Source of the DNA: Pseudomonadota bacterium
GTDB lineage: Bacteria > Pseudomonadota > Alphaproteobacteria > Acetobacterales > Acetobacteraceae
Assembly: GCA_021798375.1 (NCBI GenBank)
Contig: JAJZHU010000099.1
Location: forward strand, 1-8,025
Length of the DNA stretch: 8,025 nt
Direction: 5' to 3'
The notes under the pieces were generated by a model. That model made no database searches and was not told the DNA's origin. It saw only the letters and a program-made list of their open reading frames with translations. The position numbers and the translations under genes were made by a program. Shown one piece after another: positions 4,562-8,025 of the stretch (position 1 is the first letter of the stretch; every line of letters starts with the position of its first letter).

Positions 4562-6166
4562 GTGTTGGACTCGGCCCATATCGGCGATATCGAAGGCGCT
4601 TTCGGCACCATTTATCAACACGACACCAAACCCCGGAACAATTGGAAGCATCGCATTGCCACTTTGCTGGCGATTCTGGGGCCGGGGCTGATCGTGATGG
4701 TGGGCGACAATGACGCCGGCGCCTTTGCGACCTATGCCCAGGCCGGCCAGACTTACGGCACATCGCTGCTGTGGACGCTGTTGCTGTTGGTTCCCGTGCT
4801 TTATGTGAACCAGGAAATGGTGTTGCGGTTGGGCGCGGTCACGCGGGTGGGTCACGCGCGCCTGATCCTGGAGCGTTTCGGCAGATTCTGGGGCGCCTTC
4901 AGCGTGATCGATCTGTTCATCCTGAACGGACTCACCATCGTCACCGAATTCATCGGCATCAGCCTGGCGCTGAATTATCTTGGCGCGCCGAAATTGCTTG
5001 GCGTCGCCATCAGCGTGTTATTGACGGTTGGCGCGGTCAGCACGGGGAATTTCCGGCGCTTCGAGCGTTTCGCCATCGCCCTGTGCATCGGCAGCCTGTT
5101 GCTGGTGCCGATTTTCCTGCTGGCGCACCCGCCCATGGCCCAGATCGCGCACGATCTTACCGTGCCGCATATGCCCGCCGGACGGCTTTCGGATATCATG
5201 CTGCTGATTATCGGCATCGTCGGCACCACGGTCGCCCCCTGGCAATTGTTCTTTCAACAAAGCTATGTGATCGACAAACGCATCACCCCGCGCTTTTTGC
5301 AGTATGAGCGCGCCGATCTGTGGATCGGCATCGTGTTTGTGATGATCGGCGGCTTCGCCATCATGGCATTTGCCACCACCGCCTTTGCCGGCAAGCCGGA
5401 ATTCGGCCACTTCACCGATGCGGGCGGCGTGGCCGCGGGGCTTGGCAAATATATCGGCCATGCGACCGGCGTGATGTTCGCCATCGCCCTGATCGACGCC
5501 GCGATCCTGGGGGCTGCCTCGATCGGGCTTGCCACCTCTTATGCCTTGGGCGATGTGCTGTCGCTCAAGCACTCGCTGCACCGCAACCCATCCGAAGCCA
5601 AGGGATTTTACGCCATCTATGGGTTGATGATCCTGGTGGCCGCCGTGATCGTGTTGATCCCGGGTGCGCCGCTGGGGCTGATCACCGAAGCGGTGCAGGT
5701 GCTGGCCGGGGTGTTGCTGCCCAGCGCCACGGTGTTTCTGCTGTTGTTGTGCAACGACCGCGAAGTGCTGGGTCCTTGGGTGAACGGACGGATCACCAAT
5801 CTTGTCACCGGCACCATCATCGCCATCCTGGTGATGCTGTCGGTGATCCTGACCGCCTCGGTGGCTTATCCGAACATCACCAGCGGACAGATCATCGCCA
5901 TCCTTGAAGGCGGTTCCGCACTCGGCGTTGTCGCCGCCTTGTTCAGCATCATCCTCCGGCGCATGGGCAAGCGGGCGCACGCGGCGGAGGCGCCGCCCGA
6001 CCTGACGCTGCGCGCGAATTGGCATATGCCGCCGCTGCACATGCTGGCGCGACCGCAAATGAGCCTCGCCAAACGCATCTGGATGGGCGTGCTGCGGCTT
6101 TATCTGCTGATCGCGGTGACGATGGTGGTGGTCGCCGTCATCAAATTATCACTCGACCACGGCTGA
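4562..6166 (+). CDS. NRAMP-superfamily divalent metal transporter with a non-canonical metal site
   Basis: A 534-aa inner-membrane protein from GTG 4562, with about 11 hydrophobic segments and an NRAMP/SLC11 pattern. Landmarks are GPGLIVMVGDNDAGAFATYA (40-59, helix 1), NQEMVLRLGAVT (83-94), TIVTEFIGIS (125-134, with the family Glu at 129), TVAPWQLFFQQSY (223-235, helix 6) and LCNDREVLGPWVNGR (loop before helix 10). Canonical NRAMPs have DPGN in helix 1 and MPHN in helix 6. Here these are DAGA (51-54) and APWQ (225-228), so only the Asp ligand remains and both the Asn and the thioether Met are lost. Family knowledge says this Met favours transition metals over Mg/Ca, and Met-less NRAMP-related magnesium transporters have been described. 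The ion may therefore be Mg or another divalent metal. A GTG further upstream (4478) would add 28 residues. The porin gene follows after 34 nt. Confidence 0.9.
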   Translation: MLDSAHIGDIEGAFGTIYQHDTKPRNNWKHRIATLLAILGPGLIVMVGDNDAGAFATYAQAGQTYGTSLLWTLLLLVPVLYVNQEMVLRLGAVTRVGHARLILERFGRFWGAFSVIDLFILNGLTIVTEFIGISLALNYLGAPKLLGVAISVLLTVGAVSTGNFRRFERFAIALCIGSLLLVPIFLLAHPPMAQIAHDLTVPHMPAGRLSDIMLLIIGIVGTTVAPWQLFFQQSYVIDKRITPRFLQYERADLWIGIVFVMIGGFAIMAFATTAFAGKPEFGHFTDAGGVAAGLGKYIGHATGVMFAIALIDAAILGAASIGLATSYALGDVLSLKHSLHRNPSEAKGFYAIYGLMILVAAVIVLIPGAPLGLITEAVQVLAGVLLPSATVFLLLLCNDREVLGPWVNGRITNLVTGTIIAILVMLSVILTASVAYPNITSGQIIAILEGGSALGVVAALFSIILRRMGKRAHAAEAPPDLTLRANWHMPPLHMLARPQMSLAKRIWMGVLRLYLLIAVTMVVVAVIKLSLDHG

Positions 6167-6200
6167 GCAGCGTGTACGCAGCCGGGCTCGGAGGGTAACC

Positions 6201-7559
6201 ATGCACAGCTTCTCGCCGATCGGCACAAGGATTCGCGGCATCTTTACAGCCGCGGCGGTCGTGGCACCGGCGTTTTTCCACGCCCAGGCGCAAACCACCG
6301 GCGTGCTGGATGTCGACCTGCCCGATTGGCTCAGCCTGCACGCCCAGGACACGGCGGTGTGGCAATTCCACCCGGCTTTCAGCTCGTCCACGCGCGGCGC
6401 CAACAGCCTCGACCCCGGCGCGCGCGGCGATGAAACCAACACCGCAACGTTCTATCTGGGCGCGCTGCTCGCCAAGGGTTGGTCGGTCTATGCCGATCCC
6501 GAAGTCGATCAGGGCTTTGGTCTGAGCAACACCACCGGCGCCGCCGGTTTTTTTAACGGCGAAGGGGCCAAAGTGGGCGCCGCCATTCCCTATTTCAGGT
6601 TGCAACGCTTGTTCACCCGCTATGAAATCGGCCTGGGCGGCGATGCGCAGGCGGTCGCCTCGGATCAGAATCAGGTCGCGGAAACCAGGCGCCCCAACAA
6701 TATCATCATCACCGCCGGCAAATTCAATGTGACCGACGTGTTCGACAACAACGATTACGCCCATGATCCCGCCAACGACTTTCTCAACTGGTCGATCATC
6801 GACGCAGGGGCGTTCGATTACCCGGCGGATGCGTGGGGCTATTCTTACGGCGTCAGCGCCGAATGGAATCAAGGTTCGCGCAGCATCCGCACCGGGGTGT
6901 TCGATCTGTCGCGCATCCCCAACGGCGCAGCGCTTTATCGCGGCTTTGGTTCGTTCGGCAGCGTGGGCGAAATCGAACAGCGATTCAACATTGGTGGGCA
7001 GGCCGGATCGATCAAATTCCTTGCCTTTCTCAATCGCGGCGACATGGCGAATTACACCGATGCGATCAGATTGGGGTTGGCGACCAACAGCACGCCCAAT
7101 GTGGCGCTTGTGCGCGGCTATGGCAGTCGCGGCGGCTTCGATCTGAACGCCGAGCAGGCAATCGATGAAAATGCGGGTTTGTTCGCCCGCGCCTCGATCA
7201 ACGACGGGCACAAGGAAGCCTATGAATACACCGACATCAATCGCTCGCTGTCGGGCGGCGTTTCATTCAAGGGCGCCTTGTGGAATTGCCCCGGCGACAG
7301 TGTGGGACTGGCCTTTGCGCTCAATGCCATCGACAAACCGGCACAGGAATATCTGGCGGCCGGCGGGTTGGGGGTTTTGGTCGGCGATGGATCGTTGCGG
7401 AAATATGGCGCCGAACAGATTGTGGAAACTTATTACGACATCAGCCTGAAATATAATGTCACGCTGGCGCTCGACAATCAGTTCATCGCCAACCCGGCTT
7501 ACAATGCCACACGCGGACCGGCCGATGTGATCGGGGCACGGTTTCATATCGCGTATTGA
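6201..7559 (+). CDS. OprB-family outer-membrane porin
   Basis: A 452-aa exported beta-barrel protein. The N-terminus has basic residues (R10, R12), a hydrophobic core (about 14-26) and an AQA cleavage site after residue 30, so it should be secreted by Sec. The mature part begins with a short region around LDVDLPDWLSLHAQDTAVWQ, followed by alternating amphipathic strands. It ends in IAY, with the aromatic last residue expected for outer-membrane insertion. The segments GKFNVTDVFDNNDYAHDP and FLNWSIIDAGAFDYPAD are typical of carbohydrate-selective OprB porins. GGAGGG lies 5 nt before the ATG. It follows the NRAMP-like gene by 34 nt, so it is probably co-transcribed. A role in admitting the metal, by analogy with the Bradyrhizobium porin MnoP partnered with MntH, is inference. 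Sugar or other solute passage cannot be excluded. Confidence 0.88.
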   Translation: MHSFSPIGTRIRGIFTAAAVVAPAFFHAQAQTTGVLDVDLPDWLSLHAQDTAVWQFHPAFSSSTRGANSLDPGARGDETNTATFYLGALLAKGWSVYADPEVDQGFGLSNTTGAAGFFNGEGAKVGAAIPYFRLQRLFTRYEIGLGGDAQAVASDQNQVAETRRPNNIIITAGKFNVTDVFDNNDYAHDPANDFLNWSIIDAGAFDYPADAWGYSYGVSAEWNQGSRSIRTGVFDLSRIPNGAALYRGFGSFGSVGEIEQRFNIGGQAGSIKFLAFLNRGDMANYTDAIRLGLATNSTPNVALVRGYGSRGGFDLNAEQAIDENAGLFARASINDGHKEAYEYTDINRSLSGGVSFKGALWNCPGDSVGLAFALNAIDKPAQEYLAAGGLGVLVGDGSLRKYGAEQIVETYYDISLKYNVTLALDNQFIANPAYNATRGPADVIGARFHIAY

Positions 7560-7582
7560 GAGAAGGGGAGAAATAAGAATCC

Positions 7583-7615
7583 TCTTTTTTGAAAAAAAGA
7601 CGCAAAAGACTTTTG
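7583..7615. repeat. A/T-rich palindromic repeat, copy B, and likely terminator after the porin
   Basis: TCTTTTTT-G-AAAAAAAGA (7583-7600) is followed by CGCAAAAGACTTTTG, which contains a second small dyad, CAAAAG-A-CTTTTG (7603-7615). The core and tail match copy A at 1620-1656. Being 24 nt after the porin stop, it is in the right place for a terminator, but the stem is A/T-only and not a classical one. Confidence 0.55.
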
Positions 7616-7690
7616 TTAATTTTAGATCGGCACAAATCATCGGGGTTGTGCCTTAACGAAATTGAATAAAGTTTTTTTGCGTCTTTTTGT
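7592..7690. repeat. Nested inverted repeat formed by copy B and a third, inverted copy
   Basis: AAAAAGACGCAAAA (from 7594) is mirrored by TTTTTTTGCGTCTTTTT (7672-7688), the repeat in opposite orientation. Centred between them is GGCACAA/TTGTGCC (7629-7635, 7646-7652) with a 10-nt loop. The whole could fold into one long hairpin and may be a small non-autonomous repeat unit. Confidence 0.5.
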
Positions 7691-7865
7691 GTAATACCAG
7701 ACGGCGTAAAGTTTGACCCAGCTCCAGCCCCGCCATCATTGCGAGCTCTTGCGCGGCAATCCATCTTTCTTTCTTTTGCGGCCAGGAAAAAAGCGAAGAT
7801 GGATTGCTTCGCAAGGGCTCGATGACAACGTCACAAGGGTCAGTCTCTACGCGGTCTGGTATAAC
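7691..7865. mobile_element. MITE-like imperfect palindrome of about 175 bp
   Basis: The outer arms 7691-7719 and 7837-7865 are inverted copies over 29 positions, with about 5 mismatches. Each contains ATACCAGAC at its outer end and TGACCC at its inner end. The inner arms include a perfect 12-bp match, GCAATCCATCTT (7756-7767) with AAGATGGATTGC (7796-7807), flanked by CATTGCGAGC-like and GAGC-like blocks. The loop is 7768-7795. There is no transposase inside. The open frames across it are typical of translated repeats. I infer a miniature inverted-repeat element. The flanks show no obvious target duplication. Confidence 0.6.
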
Positions 7866-7887
7866 TCCCAAGCTGCTCCCAAACCGG

Positions 7888-7915
7888 CGTCATTGCCGCG
7901 CTTCGCTCGCAATTG
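7888..7915 (-). repeat. Short CATTGC/GCAAT palindromic repeat related to the MITE arm
   Basis: Read on the minus strand this contains ATTGCGAGC, three bases, then GCGCGGCAAT (7891-7913). The left inner arm of the adjacent element has ATTGCGAGC, three bases, then TGCGCGGCAAT at 7738-7760. It is therefore a separate inverted copy of the same repeat core. Such CATTGCGAGC/GCAATCC repeats are common between genes in many bacteria. Confidence 0.55.
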
Positions 7916-8025
7916 TCTCTTGGAAATATGCTTAGATGGCTCTGCCTGGTGAGAGCTGGGCGCCGTGATCTGGTTTGCAACCCTGACCACGGCGCGGGCA
8001 GATAGACCGTCTCGCAATTGGGCTG
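7916..8025. other. Window end without a supported gene
   Basis: I see no credible coding region here. There is one perfect 8-bp dyad, GCGCCGTG/CACGGCGC (7960-7967, 7988-7995), with a 20-nt loop. A 10-bp direct repeat, CTCGCAATTG, occurs at 7906-7915 and 8011-8020. A minus-strand frame is open at the edge, but its sequence includes the translated repeat and has no protein-like features. Confidence 0.5.

Noticed and set aside
5018..6058. 346-codon minus-strand frame opposite the transporter
   Set aside because: It is rich in His, Gln, Arg and Asp with no domain pattern. It is a shadow of the high-GC transporter gene on the other strand.
6141..7211. 356-codon minus-strand frame opposite the porin
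   Set aside because: No recognisable domain or ribosome binding site, and the plus-strand porin is clearly the real gene.
7713..7952. 79-codon plus-strand frame after the porin
   Set aside because: It runs across the MITE-like palindrome and gives the repeat-derived, low-information protein typical of such elements.

Overview
The window looks like chromosomal DNA from a GC-rich alphaproteobacterium, most likely a Rhodospirillales/Acetobacteraceae-type organism. That placement is an inference from protein style, the order hisB-hisH-hisA-hisF, an acetyltransferase inside the his cluster, and intergenic repeats containing CATTGCGAGC and GCAATCC. No rRNA, tRNA or CRISPR array was found.

Left half, minus strand (about 3448 down to 1): a histidine biosynthesis cluster in the order hisB (imidazoleglycerol-phosphate dehydratase), hisH (glutaminase subunit), a GNAT-family acetyltransferase, hisA (ProFAR isomerase), hisF (cyclase subunit), and the first 15 codons of a further gene cut by the window edge, probably hisE. 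Most junctions are tight: hisB/hisH are 1 nt apart, hisH/GNAT overlap by ATGA, and hisA/hisF overlap by TGATG. The exception is an 80-nt gap between GNAT and hisA, which is occupied by a short A/T-rich palindromic repeat. A related copy lies downstream of the porin gene.

Middle and right half: a metal-handling module. A CsoR/RcnR-family repressor (minus strand, 3642-3956) is divergent from a plus-strand set: a 72-aa unrecognised protein with a strong Shine-Dalgarno (4249-4467), an NRAMP-superfamily transporter (4562-6166) and an OprB-type outer-membrane porin (6201-7559). Between them are a G-tract operator of the CsoR/RcnR type inside a good sigma-70-like promoter, an intrinsic terminator almost directly after that promoter, and several dyads with a possible 44-aa reading frame. 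The transporter has lost the canonical NRAMP metal-site motifs: DPGN is DAGA and MPHN is APWQ. Its ion is therefore probably not the usual Mn/Fe. My model is that the porin admits a divalent metal to the periplasm, the NRAMP-like protein carries it across the inner membrane, and the CsoR/RcnR-like protein sets expression. The metal itself cannot be read from the sequence.

Right end (7560-8025): no supported gene. It holds the second copy of the A/T-rich repeat with an inverted partner, a roughly 175-bp MITE-like imperfect palindrome (7691-7865), and a further related small repeat.
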